This document shows positions 8,941 to 16,757 of a stretch of DNA of 64,000 bases, in pieces; within the stretch, counting starts at the first letter, position 1; the number at the start of each line of letters is the position of its first letter. The stretch covers positions 310,001 to 374,000 of the forward strand of contig NZ_BMKX01000002.1 in the NCBI RefSeq assembly GCF_014644555.1, given 5' to 3'. The DNA comes from Glutamicibacter ardleyensis (lineage in GTDB: Bacteria; Actinomycetota; Actinomycetes; Actinomycetales; Micrococcaceae). The notes below the pieces were generated by a model that saw only the letters and a list, made by a program, of their open reading frames with translations, made no database searches and was not told the DNA's origin. Made by a program: the position numbers and the translations under genes.

Positions 8941-9233
8941 AGGTTCTATGGTGTTCCGCGTTGCTAGCCACGGACGGATTTGAAGCAACTTTTGCGAATC
9001 ACCTCACAGGAAGTTCTATCTTTGGTACAAGTGCCGCAGAGATCTAGGGTCATTAGTCTCATTATTTGGAAGCGCTTTTTCTGCAGGTCAGTGTCCGAAC
9101 TCAGGTTCAAAATGACTTGATGGAAGAAATGTGTCCGAATGTTGGACACAAATATCCACATGCTGGTCAGTTCGACGTACCATTATGAAGTCATAAACGA
9201 GCCTTTATTCGCATCTTAGAAGGAGCCGCCAGC
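8941..9233 (+). promoter_or_regulatory. Upstream region of the MHS transporter with a repeated GTGTCCGAA motif
   Basis: No convincing gene. GTGTCCGAA occurs at 9091-9099 and again at 9131-9139, where it forms the inverted repeat GTGTCC-N7-GGACAC (9131-9149). Two copies 40 bases apart, 85-140 bases before the transporter start, look like binding sites of one dimeric regulator. The regulator is not identifiable here. Confidence 0.45.
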
Positions 9234-10622
9234 ATGTCGCAGGCTAACCAGACAGTAGCGCCAAAGGAAAACACCAGAGGTCGCGTGCTGTTCGCCAGCA
9301 TGATCGGCACCACCGTCGAATTCTTCGACTTTTATGCTTACGCCACTGCGTCGGTATTGGTTTTCCCTACGCTGTTCTTCCCTAACGCAACGCCGATTAA
9401 CGCAATCTTGTCCTCCTTTGCCATCTTTGGTGTGGCATTCGTTGCGCGTCCGCTTGGCTCCATAATCTTCGGCCACTACGGCGACAGGTTGGGACGTAAG
9501 GGAACTCTGGTTGCGTCATTGCTATTGATGGGTATCGCTACCTTCCTGATGGGCTTCCTACCTGCTGCGCAGGGGCACTGGACGGTCCTCGCTCCTCTGG
9601 CTTTGGTGATTTTGCGATTCGCTCAAGGACTGGCGCTTGGTGGTGAATGGTCTGGCGCGGCATTGCTTGCGACGGAGAACGCTCCAAAGAATAAGAGAGC
9701 TATCTACGGCACCTTCCCGCAATTGGGGGCACCGGTCGGCTTTATTCTTTCTAACCTGATCTTCGTGGTCCTGCAGACCACCCTGACCGCAGAACAGTTC
9801 TTAGCATGGGGCTGGCGCGTACCGTTCTACTTCTCCGCTGTCATGGTGATCATTGGCCTGTGGGTACGTTTGAAGCTCGTTGAATCCTTGTCATTCCAGA
9901 AGGTACTTAACGAGAAGAAGGTCGTAAAGTCACCTTTCTCGGTCACGATGAAACATCACTGGCGTCCAACTCTGGCCGGTACCTTCATCATGTTGGCCAC
10001 CTACGTGCTGTTCTACCTAATGACCTCGTTTACCCTGACATACGGCACTACAGCATCATCCGTTGAACAAGGGCAGGCTACTGCGAAAGCGGCCGGCAAA
10101 ACCTTTAACGCTGAAGGATTCGTTCCAGGTCTGGGAATTGACCGCCCGACCTTCCTCACCATGCTGATTATCGGCGTCGTATTCTTCGGTATTTTCACTA
10201 TGCTTTCGGGACCGTTGGCCGAGAAATATGGCCGTCGCAAGTTCTTGATTTGGGTTACCATTGGAATTCTAATTTTCGGTTTAGCCTGGACGCTATTCTT
10301 CGGCCCTGGACAGGCCGCAGCGATGGCAGGTCTGATTGTCGGTTTCACCCTCATGGGTCTGACCTTCGGTCCGATGGCCTCGTACTTGCCGGAGCTTTTT
10401 CCCTCCAACGTGCGTTACACCGGATCCGCGGTTGCTTACAACCTGTCCTCGGTCATTGGTGCAGCCCCGGCTTCATTCGTGGCAATCGCATTGTGGAGCG
10501 CTGGAAATGGCAGCACGACGGGCGTGGGCATCTACCTGGCAATTGCCGCTGTGCTCACCTTGGTGGCACTGTTCCTTACCCGCGATACTAAAGATGTAGA
10601 TATGGAAGAATTCGTCGAGTAA
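9234..10622 (+). CDS. MFS transporter, metabolite:H+ symporter (MHS) family
   Basis: A 462-residue inner-membrane protein with about twelve hydrophobic helices. Family marks: the N-terminal GTTVEFFDFYAYATAS, the loop motif GHYGDRLGRKGTL between helices 2 and 3, RFAQGLALGGEWSGA, and a second half with GPLAEKYGRRK. The MHS family (ShiA, KgtP, ProP and relatives) moves organic acids, shikimate or compatible solutes with protons; the substrate cannot be told from sequence. ATG 9234 is preceded by AGAAGGAG. Single-gene unit with an upstream repeat pair and a downstream terminator. Confidence 0.93.
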   Translation: MSQANQTVAPKENTRGRVLFASMIGTTVEFFDFYAYATASVLVFPTLFFPNATPINAILSSFAIFGVAFVARPLGSIIFGHYGDRLGRKGTLVASLLLMGIATFLMGFLPAAQGHWTVLAPLALVILRFAQGLALGGEWSGAALLATENAPKNKRAIYGTFPQLGAPVGFILSNLIFVVLQTTLTAEQFLAWGWRVPFYFSAVMVIIGLWVRLKLVESLSFQKVLNEKKVVKSPFSVTMKHHWRPTLAGTFIMLATYVLFYLMTSFTLTYGTTASSVEQGQATAKAAGKTFNAEGFVPGLGIDRPTFLTMLIIGVVFFGIFTMLSGPLAEKYGRRKFLIWVTIGILIFGLAWTLFFGPGQAAAMAGLIVGFTLMGLTFGPMASYLPELFPSNVRYTGSAVAYNLSSVIGAAPASFVAIALWSAGNGSTTGVGIYLAIAAVLTLVALFLTRDTKDVDMEEFVE

Positions 10623-10641
10623 TAACGGCTGAAAAATCTTC

Positions 10642-10690
10642 AAGATGGCGTGTAAGGCAGTCCGCAAGGATTCGCATTACACGCCATCTT
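10642..10690 (+). terminator. Hairpin terminator after the MHS transporter
   Basis: Perfect 14-base arms AAGATGGCGTGTAA / TTACACGCCATCTT with a 21-base loop, followed by TCATTT. It starts 20 bases after the stop codon. Confidence 0.85.
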
Positions 10691-10759
10691 TCATTTGTCC
10701 TGGGCGTGGCTAGAGGGCAAAACGGCTGCTGCGGGTCTGCCTCCGGTTCAGAGAATTTC

Positions 10760-10781
10760 GTGAACGAAAATTTCATTCACT
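10760..10781. repeat. Palindromic direct repeat, copy 1
   Basis: Near-palindrome with outer arms GTGAA / TTCAC and inner GAAA / TTTC around a single central A, one mismatch in ten pairs. Identical over about 22 bases to the copy at 10980-11001. Confidence 0.8.
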
Positions 10782-10933
10782 ATCAACCGCAGGTTCGAAC
10801 TTATATCCAGGGCTGATAGCCGAACAGGTTGTTTTAGGTGGGGGAGAAGGAACCCGGCCATATTTTCGTTCGGGTTAGAAACCTAGAACCAGTAACGTAC
10901 GCAACGATGAAATACCCGAAACAAGCCGCCCGC

Positions 10934-10949
10934 GCTGGCTATAGCCAGC
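10934..10949. repeat. 16-base perfect palindrome
   Basis: GCTGGCTATAGCCAGC, roughly midway between the two palindromic direct repeats. Possible operator or short hairpin; no T-run follows. Confidence 0.6.
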
Positions 10950-10979
10950 AACAGGGTTCTAAAGGGATCGGGCATATAA

Positions 10980-11001
10980 GTGAACGAAAATTTCATTCAC
11001 T
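10980..11001. repeat. Palindromic direct repeat, copy 2
   Basis: Same sequence as the copy at 10760-10781. Here the symmetry extends outward (ATAAGTGAA ... TTCACTTAT, 10976-11004). Confidence 0.8.
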
Positions 11002-11279
11002 TATGCCAGCTTTCAGTATCCAGCCAGAGCCTAAACGTTCTGACGCTGACGGAGTTTTTCGTTCACTCAAAGTACAGATCTAGAGAATCAGCAATCAACC
11101 CACGGGTCTTATCCGGCGCAACAACGGTGACTTCACATTGAATTGCGGTTCTGCGGGTGCAAGACGCTTTGACGACACGCGAAAGTGGTCCTTCAAATTC
11201 CATATTTATGTGCTTGACAACGTCGGATATGTTACTGTCAATGGAAAAATTGTTACACCGGAGATAAGGCTACTAACAC

Positions 11280-11864
11280 GTGACAAACGCAATTCGGGCT
11301 TTTGGTTGGCTCGTTCCCTGGTTCTTTCTCGTTAGCGTCATCGTGTTAATTGTGATGCTCTTTGTTAGCCGATTTTCGAAGCGGCCAAACAAACGAGACG
11401 TTCGGGAAACCCTGGGTTTATGGTGCTTAGCTTGCTGGTATATCGGTGTCGTCATGATTACCATCATTCCCAACGGTGGAAGTGCTCCGATTCAATTCGA
11501 AGGAGAGGACAGGGCAAGATTCTCATTAGTTCCCCTTGATGGATGGTTTGACCAGTATGGCCTGAATCTAACTGCTGTACGAGAATCCGCGCTCAACGCG
11601 ATTCTTTTTGTACCTGGCATGATTCTTACCTTGTGGTTCACAAAAATGAGAACCAGTGCCGCATTCATCTTTCTTATCGGATTCGGTGGGCTCATCGAGA
11701 TTTCTCAGTTACTCACGAACTGGGGACGTGCGCTCACCGTAACTGACATCATTATGTACTCTCTGGGGACCGTGTTTGGCTGGGGGATCTGCGGAAGCCA
11801 TGTCAAGAGGCGTACTTTAGACAAGCCATTTTCGACCAAACGAATATTCTCCAAGTCTCACTAA
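11280..11864 (+). CDS. VanZ-like membrane protein
   Basis: A 194-residue protein with about four to five hydrophobic segments: residues 8-30, 46-63, 105-120, 124-145 and 153-170. The middle of the protein, FSLVPLDGW followed by ESALNAILFVPG, and the later GGLIEISQLL and TVTDIIMYSLGTVFGW are the pattern of the VanZ family (the original member raises teicoplanin resistance by an unknown mechanism). The GTG start at 11280 has GGAGATAAGG about 12 bases upstream, a weak fit. It is lower in GC than its neighbours and stands alone after the repeat region. Family likely; function unknown. Confidence 0.8.
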   Translation: MTNAIRAFGWLVPWFFLVSVIVLIVMLFVSRFSKRPNKRDVRETLGLWCLACWYIGVVMITIIPNGGSAPIQFEGEDRARFSLVPLDGWFDQYGLNLTAVRESALNAILFVPGMILTLWFTKMRTSAAFIFLIGFGGLIEISQLLTNWGRALTVTDIIMYSLGTVFGWGICGSHVKRRTLDKPFSTKRIFSKSH

Positions 11865-12278
11865 AATGCAAGGGTTCCAAATCAAAGGGAAGCTGGTGGG
11901 CTGCATATCCAAAACACCAAAATCCACTTTCGCCGTACTCTGTGTTATTGGTGATCGACAAAAACTTTGCGGACTAAAATGAACAACACTCCCGCAAATG
12001 CCATGGCGACAAACGAAACTATTGATCCTTGTATGAGTAGATTAAAACTTTCCACGACTCCCGCGGATTCAATAATTAGAACCAGCACGCCAGCAAGTGC
12101 GCAAGCATAACCGCTTTGAGTGCTGTCGAGTCATCGAGTAGTATACCGGGCGGGTCAAACGGGTGTTCGAAATACCGTTACCCGGGCCGATGAGCCGCGC
12201 CATGCGTGATGGCTCTTTGCTTCCCGGGCCGGGCGCGCGGCTGGGTAGCGAAACCTTTTCCGATTGGTTAAACGCCCA
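11865..12278. other. Intergenic stretch between the VanZ-like gene and the carboxylase terminator
   Basis: Apart from the frameshifted membrane ORF at 11945-12134, only short GC-rich inverted repeats are seen near 12180-12240 (two CCCGGGCC blocks flanking GAGCC / GGCTC followed by TTTGCTT). These could form a plus-strand hairpin, but its partner transcript is unclear. Confidence 0.35.
11945..12134 (-). pseudogene. Frameshifted remnant of a small two-helix membrane protein
   Basis: On the minus strand a frame of about 60 codons ending TAA at 11945 encodes two strongly hydrophobic stretches (ACALAGVLVLIIES and VSFVAMAFAGVLFILV) and a basic end, typical of a real membrane protein. This frame has no start codon. 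ATG at 12134, in the neighbouring frame, would encode MTRQH and needs a one-base shift to join the hydrophobic frame. That ATG has TATACT five bases upstream, a good leaderless -10 box. The simplest reading is a small gene broken by an indel, or a sequencing error at that point. No family is recognised. Confidence 0.35.
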
Positions 12279-12311
12279 GGGCCGTCCAAACGCGTAACGT
12301 TTGAACGGCCC
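12279..12311 (-). terminator. Terminator of the biotin carboxylase gene
   Basis: Inverted repeat GGGCCGTCCAAACG / CGTTTGAACGGCCC, one G:U-type mismatch, 5-base loop, located 18 bases beyond the minus-strand stop codon. Confidence 0.8.
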
Positions 12312-12328
12312 AAATTGGCGGTGGGTAC

Positions 12329-14101
12329 TTAGTCCGCTTCGATGATCGAGGCGATCACCGCTCCGGAGGACAGTGACTCTCCGGGGCTCACCTCTAGGCC
12401 TTGGACGGTACCTGCACGGTGTGCGGTAATTGGCTGTTCCATCTTCATTGCTTCAAGTACTACGATCAGATCTCCGGCGGCGACGGTATCCCCGTTGGCC
12501 ACCGCAACCTTCACGATAGTGCCCTGCATCGGCGAACGCAGCTCTGCACTGTTGCCAGCGGCGGCAGCCCCGGCCTTGCGCCCTGGCTTACGCTTTTTCT
12601 TGGCACCCTTATCTGCGGTGGCCGATACCGACCCCAGCGAGGAAGGTAGAGTGACTTCCAGACGCTTGCCGGCAACCTCTACGGTCACCGAGGTGCGTTC
12701 GTCGGCTTCTTCCGCTTCTGCCATCGGCATTGGGTGCGGTTCAATGACGGTGGCAAATTCGGTTTCAATCCAGCGGGTGTGGACCTTGAAGGGGCCTGAT
12801 TCTGGCACGAACGCGGCATCTGACATGACCGCACGGTGGAATGGCAATACCGTTGCCATTCCTTCGAGCTTAAATTCTTCCAGCGCACGGCGTGCACGGG
12901 CGGCGGCGATCTCCCGGGTGGCGCCGGTGATGATCAGCTTGGAGATCATCGAGTCAAAGTTTCCTGAGACACTCTCGCCGGCTTCGATACCCGAATCTAC
13001 GCGGACGCCAGGACCGGTAGGCAGGCTCATCTTGGTGATGGTGCCAGGGGTTGGCACGAAGCCGCGGCCGGCGTCTTCGCCATTAATTCGGAATTCGAAA
13101 GAGTGGCCGCGGACCTCAGGGTCGGTGTAGCCCAGCTCTTCGCCGCGGGCAATGCGGAACTGTTCGCGCACCAGATCAAGACCGGTAACTTCCTCGGATA
13201 CCGTGTGCTCGACCTGCAGTCGGGTGTTGACCTCGAGGAAGGAGATGACGCCGTCTTGTCCGACGAGGAACTCACAGGTGCCGGCACCTGTGTAGTTTGC
13301 TTCGCGCAGGATCGCCTTGGAAGCTTCGTAGAGTCGGGTGACCTGCTCCTCGTTCAAGAAGGGAGCCGGAGCCTCCTCGACGAGCTTCTGGTTGCGACGC
13401 TGCAAGGAGCAGTCACGGGTGGAAACGACCACGACGTTGCCCTGATTATCTGCTAGGCACTGGGTTTCGACGTGGCGCGGGGCATCTAAGAACCGCTCGA
13501 CAAAGCATTCACCGCGGCCAAAGGCCGCAATGGCTTCACGGACTGCGGACTCGTACATCTCGCCGATGTCCTCGCGGTTGCGCACTACCTTGATTCCGCG
13601 GCCACCGCCGCCGTAGGCGGCCTTGATGGCCAGCGGCAAACCGAATTCATCGGCAAAAGCGTATACCTCTTCGGCCGAGGCCACCGGATCCTTGGTGCCT
13701 GGAACCAGTGGAGCGCCGACCTTTTCAGCGATATGACGCGCCTTGACCTTGTCACCAAGCTGGTCAATGGCCTGTGGGCTTGGCCCAATCCAGGTCAGCC
13801 CGGCATCGATAACCGCTTGCGCGAAGTCGGCATTCTCGGCCAGGAAGCCGTAGCCGGGGTGTACCGCGTCGGCGCCGGAGCGCTGCGCGATGTCCAGAAT
13901 CTTCTCGATACGAAGGTAGGATTCGGCGGCCGTGGTGCCGCCCAGTGCGTAGGCCTCATCGGCCAGTCGCACGTGCAGTGCATCGCGGTCCGAATCGGCG
14001 TAGATAGCGACCGACTCGATTCCTTCGTCGCGTGCCGCACGGATAATTCGCACTGCAATCTCGCCGCGGTTGGCGACCAGCACCTTCGTCAATGGATTCA
14101 T
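12329..14101 (-). CDS. Acetyl-/propionyl-CoA carboxylase alpha subunit (biotin carboxylase + BCCP)
   Basis: Carboxylates its own biotin with bicarbonate and ATP and passes the carboxyl group to a beta subunit, making malonyl-CoA or methylmalonyl-CoA for fatty acid synthesis. The 590 residues hold the biotin carboxylase N-domain ([17 protein letters not shown]), the ATP-grasp domain with the glycine loop [13 protein letters not shown] and catalytic [14 protein letters not shown], the C-domain, a basic linker (KKKRKPGRK) and a C-terminal biotinyl domain with the acceptor lysine in EAMKMEQ near residue 553. This is the AccA-type fusion normal in actinobacteria. ATG is preceded by AAGGTTC. The matching beta and epsilon genes lie 11 kb away and birA at 27.9 kb. 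Confidence 0.96.
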   Translation of the reverse strand: MNPLTKVLVANRGEIAVRIIRAARDEGIESVAIYADSDRDALHVRLADEAYALGGTTAAESYLRIEKILDIAQRSGADAVHPGYGFLAENADFAQAVIDAGLTWIGPSPQAIDQLGDKVKARHIAEKVGAPLVPGTKDPVASAEEVYAFADEFGLPLAIKAAYGGGGRGIKVVRNREDIGEMYESAVREAIAAFGRGECFVERFLDAPRHVETQCLADNQGNVVVVSTRDCSLQRRNQKLVEEAPAPFLNEEQVTRLYEASKAILREANYTGAGTCEFLVGQDGVISFLEVNTRLQVEHTVSEEVTGLDLVREQFRIARGEELGYTDPEVRGHSFEFRINGEDAGRGFVPTPGTITKMSLPTGPGVRVDSGIEAGESVSGNFDSMISKLIITGATREIAAARARRALEEFKLEGMATVLPFHRAVMSDAAFVPESGPFKVHTRWIETEFATVIEPHPMPMAEAEEADERTSVTVEVAGKRLEVTLPSSLGSVSATADKGAKKKRKPGRKAGAAAAGNSAELRSPMQGTIVKVAVANGDTVAAGDLIVVLEAMKMEQPITAHRAGTVQGLEVSPGESLSSGAVIASIIEAD

Positions 14102-14253
14102 GGGTGAACCTTGTCTTTAAAAAGTTACGGTTTCTCACCTAGGAGCCTATCGGTTTTGTGGGAACTATATGTACTTATCCGCAAATTCCGGGGTGTTAGA
14201 CCAAAAAATTTAGAGGGTTCCTACAAAAACGTGGGGCATTTAATCCGGACCGG

Positions 14254-15552
14254 CTAGTGGGAAATCACATGCGGGATGAAGTTGGCGAAATTATCGGTAA
14301 TCGGTCCCTGACTTTCACGCACCGCAAGACCAGAAGGCTCGCCATCGATCATCCAGATGCCCAACACCGTGCTGACATCCGTTGCTTCATCCGCGCGGCG
14401 GAACACCGGAGGCAAGGCGAGCTCTTGAATGATGAACCCTTCCTCGCCATAACCCTGAGCTTCGCCTAGGGTGAGGCCACCGTCTGGCAGGTACATGGTG
14501 ATGTCGGCACCTTCGCGGCTGAGTAATGGTTTGCGCACGTAGCCAAGGCGTTGGATGTAGTACGGGGCCTGGCCGTCAAACCATGCAGGGAGCAGATACT
14601 GGGAGCGATCCGGAACCTCGCCGAAGAGCTTCCACAGCACCGGCAAGATAGCCTTGGTGCTCCACAGCATCTTGTACGGTGGTTCGATCCAGATGGTGCC
14701 ACCACGGTAGCTGGCACCGTCGAATCCCGAGTCACGCATATCCTCGAAAAGCTCATCGGCATTCTCGCTGTGCACCATATGCTCCCAGGGGTACAGCTTA
14801 AAAATGACCTGGATGTGCGGGCCGTTTTCGCCCGCGCAATAGCGTCCCTGCTCATCGACCCAGAGATTCTCGATATAGATGGTTTCGGTACGGTATCCGG
14901 CCGCGGCGCAGGTATCGCGCAACACCAGGGTATTCATCTGATCCTCGTGGGAGGTATCTTCTTCACTGCAGGCAAAGTAGACGGTGGGCACGGCACCAAT
15001 CTTGCGCGAGATAATTTCAAGGTTTCGCTGCCAGGCCGCCACCAGGTCCTCATACATATTGGTCCATTGGCTGGAGCCTAGCTGAGGCTGATCCTCGAAC
15101 CATTGCCACTGCACTAGGGACTCGACCAGTGAGGTGGGGGTGTCGGCATTAAACTCGTAAAGTTTGGGGATGCGCTGGTCCGGCTCGGGGTGGGTCAGCC
15201 CGCCAAAACGGAAGTCGAAACGGCCGTAGACAGATCCGGCAGCTGGCTCTTCATTCCAGCTATCGCGGATAGCGCGCATGGCGCGGTGCGGGATGCCAAA
15301 GCGTGCTAGATCCGAGGCGCCAGCGGGAGAGAGCAGATAGTCTCCGGCTTCCTCCATCATGGAAAACACCGCGGTGGCTGCCTGGTGCAGCACCTCGATT
15401 TCTTGAGGGGTCAGCTCGTAGTAGGCGTCATCGCGCCAGTATCTGTAGAGCTGCGGTGCGGAACTGTGGGCATCATCGTGTGTGTACACCAGCCCTGCGG
15501 CTTGGACCTTGGAAAGATAATCTGGACGTGCGGTGGTCATCTTGCGTTGCAC
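14254..15552 (-). CDS. YgiC-like ATP-grasp protein, glutathionylspermidine-synthase family
   Basis: A 432-residue cytoplasmic protein of the GSP_synth (C-terminal half of glutathionylspermidine synthase) family. Visible family features include the GRFDFRFGG turn, LYEFNADTPTSLVES, ACSEEDTSHEDQMNT and the late YVRKPLLSREGADI and GFIIQELALPP ATP-grasp strands. E. coli YgiC and YjfC, the nearest well-known relatives by family, lack the amidase half and their reaction is not established. It follows a lipoprotein gene by five bases, the same pairing as ygiB-ygiC. GTG 15552 has GGAGG nine bases upstream; ATG at 15540 is the alternative start. Family sure, reaction unknown. Confidence 0.88.
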   Translation of the reverse strand: MQRKMTTARPDYLSKVQAAGLVYTHDDAHSSAPQLYRYWRDDAYYELTPQEIEVLHQAATAVFSMMEEAGDYLLSPAGASDLARFGIPHRAMRAIRDSWNEEPAAGSVYGRFDFRFGGLTHPEPDQRIPKLYEFNADTPTSLVESLVQWQWFEDQPQLGSSQWTNMYEDLVAAWQRNLEIISRKIGAVPTVYFACSEEDTSHEDQMNTLVLRDTCAAAGYRTETIYIENLWVDEQGRYCAGENGPHIQVIFKLYPWEHMVHSENADELFEDMRDSGFDGASYRGGTIWIEPPYKMLWSTKAILPVLWKLFGEVPDRSQYLLPAWFDGQAPYYIQRLGYVRKPLLSREGADITMYLPDGGLTLGEAQGYGEEGFIIQELALPPVFRRADEATDVSTVLGIWMIDGEPSGLAVRESQGPITDNFANFIPHVISH

Positions 15553-15557
15553 TGTGC

Positions 15558-16028
15558 TTAGCCTCCGGTGTGTCCGCCGCCGAAGCCACCGGAATGACCG
15601 GTGCCGCTGCGCTGCTTGTTGCTGGAGCCAAAACCTGCCGGTTTTCCGGTGGATGCCGAATAGCCATTGCGGAAGGTGCCTGATAATCCAGCCTTGGTCC
15701 GGGCAGCATTGTCTGTGGTGCTAAAACGCTGCGTGGACTGAGTAGGATCAAGCCTGGTGCCCGGGCGCAGTCCGCCGGCGTAGCGGCCGATCATGAAGAA
15801 CATGAGTGCGGTGCCGATGCCCGAGCCGCCATGGTGCGCGGAGGAGCCTTGAGCGTCATTGCACTGTGCTTCGTCAACTACGACGTTGTCTTGATCAACA
15901 CAGTAAACCGTGTCTTCTGGGGTGGACTCGAAGCCTGAATTAGAGCCGGCATCCGAAGCGCAACTGGATAAGACTAACGCTGCGGCGGTGGCCACTGCGG
16001 GCAAGGTGAAACGTCGTTGGACACTCAA
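15558..16028 (-). CDS. YgiB/DUF1190-like lipoprotein
   Basis: A predicted lipoprotein of 156 residues when started at TTG 16028. It has a basic N-terminus, a hydrophobic stretch, and the lipobox LSSC giving a lipidated Cys. The mature part has VYCVDQDNVVVDEAQC, a short hydrophobic segment (ALMFFMIGRYAGG) and a Ser/Gly-rich tail ending in GGFGGGHTGG. This composition and its place directly before the YgiC-like gene match the DUF1190 (YgiB/YjfM) lipoproteins of enterobacteria, so a partner role at the cell surface is inferred. The upstream frame is open to 16106, but that extension would bury the signal peptide. Confidence 0.72.
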   Translation of the reverse strand: MSVQRRFTLPAVATAAALVLSSCASDAGSNSGFESTPEDTVYCVDQDNVVVDEAQCNDAQGSSAHHGGSGIGTALMFFMIGRYAGGLRPGTRLDPTQSTQRFSTTDNAARTKAGLSGTFRNGYSASTGKPAGFGSSNKQRSGTGHSGGFGGGHTGG

Positions 16029-16059
16029 TGATCTAAGTTCTCTCGGTCTAGCGGTAAGC

Positions 16060-16101
16060 GAACGGCGCTTGCTGCAGGGGATGCCGCGCCAAGCGCCGTT
16101 C
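16060..16101 (-). terminator. Hairpin after maf
   Basis: Perfect 12-base arms GAACGGCGCTTG / CAAGCGCCGTTC with an 18-base loop, 18 bases beyond the maf stop on the minus strand. No clear T-run, so possibly a weak terminator that lets some transcript into the lipoprotein gene. Confidence 0.65.
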
Positions 16102-16118
16102 AGCACGATGTATGGAGA

Positions 16119-16757
16119 CTATTTCCATAGCTCGGTGATGCTGATACCTGACTGGGTCAGCAATTTGCGAAGCACAAAAATATCGAGACCCACCACGTTT
16201 TGGAAATTGCCTTCGATGGATTCGATAAAGGCCGAGGCCAAACCGTCGATGGTAAACGCACCGGCGCAGGGCAACGGTTCTCCGCTGGCCACGTAGGCTT
16301 CGATTTCCGCGTCGCTCACGGTGGCGAAGTGCACCGTGGTTGAGGAGATCTCTCCGGTAGCAGCTTCCGGATTGGCAGTATCGATCAGCCAATGTCCCGA
16401 ATGCAGGATCCCGGTAGCGCCGCTCAGTTGTTGCCAGCGTTCGCGGGCAACCTGTGCGGTATGAGGTTTGCCGTAGGCCAGGGAATTAAGCTCGAAGACC
16501 GAGTCGCAACCGAGCACTAGAGTGCCCTCAAGATGGGCGTCCCCGGCGACATTTTCTGCCTTCGCTTTGGCTAGCAGCAACGCCGTGGCCGACGGGCTTT
16601 GTGGCCCATGCTCCGCTTCGGCAGCGCTCAGCACCGCATCTTCGTCCACCCTGGAGACCTGCGTGGTGAAAGCCAAGCCGGCGTCGCGGAGCAACTTCTG
16701 CCTTCCGGCGCTGGCGGAGGCAAGTAGCAATCGCGGCGTGCTTATCGTGGTGCTCAT
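16119..16757 (-). CDS. maf: Maf-type nucleotide pyrophosphatase
   Basis: Cytoplasmic house-cleaning enzyme that hydrolyses (modified) nucleoside triphosphates to monophosphates. The 212 residues have the Maf signature RLLLASASAGRQKLL at the N-terminus, the VDED acidic segment, the conserved LVLGCDSVFE (catalytic base region) and GKPHTAQVARERWQQLSG. The ATG overlaps the TGA of the upstream MMPL gene by four bases, so it is translationally coupled as the last gene of tetR-MMPL-maf. The functional link between exporter and Maf is not obvious. Confidence 0.92.
   Translation of the reverse strand: MSTTISTPRLLLASASAGRQKLLRDAGLAFTTQVSRVDEDAVLSAAEAEHGPQSPSATALLLAKAKAENVAGDAHLEGTLVLGCDSVFELNSLAYGKPHTAQVARERWQQLSGATGILHSGHWLIDTANPEAATGEISSTTVHFATVSDAEIEAYVASGEPLPCAGAFTIDGLASAFIESIEGNFQNVVGLDIFVLRKLLTQSGISITELWK

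Larger units (their letters stand above)
10691..11279. other. Gene-poor region with four GAACGAAAA copies
   Basis: Nearly 590 bases without a credible gene, more AT-rich than the flanks. GAACGAAAA occurs four times: plus strand at 10762-10770 and 10982-10990, minus strand at 10863-10871 and 11056-11064. The two plus copies are part of an identical repeat of about 22 bases (10760-10781 and 10980-11001) that is itself a near-perfect palindrome. A 16-base perfect palindrome GCTGGCTATAGCCAGC lies between them (10934-10949). An 81-codon open frame (10838-11083) overlaps the repeats and looks non-coding. A cluster of operators, a small mobile-element remnant or an RNA are all possible. Confidence 0.6.

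Noticed and set aside
8964-9161. 65-codon minus-strand frame before the MHS transporter
   Set aside because: Lies in the promoter region, spans the GTGTCCGAA repeats and has no initiation signal or family resemblance.
10760-11001. Insertion sequence or integrative-element attachment sites bounded by the 22-base repeats
   Set aside because: No transposase, integrase or tRNA is near and the 220 bases between carry no gene; kept only as one possible explanation of the repeats.
10838-11083. 81-codon plus-strand frame in the repeat region
   Set aside because: No Shine-Dalgarno sequence, overlaps the palindromic repeats, and the translation resembles no protein.
12160-12180. TTCGAAA within a GGGTG...TACCG context that recalls a tRNA T-arm
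   Set aside because: The stem pairs only partly and no acceptor, D or anticodon arms can be built around it.
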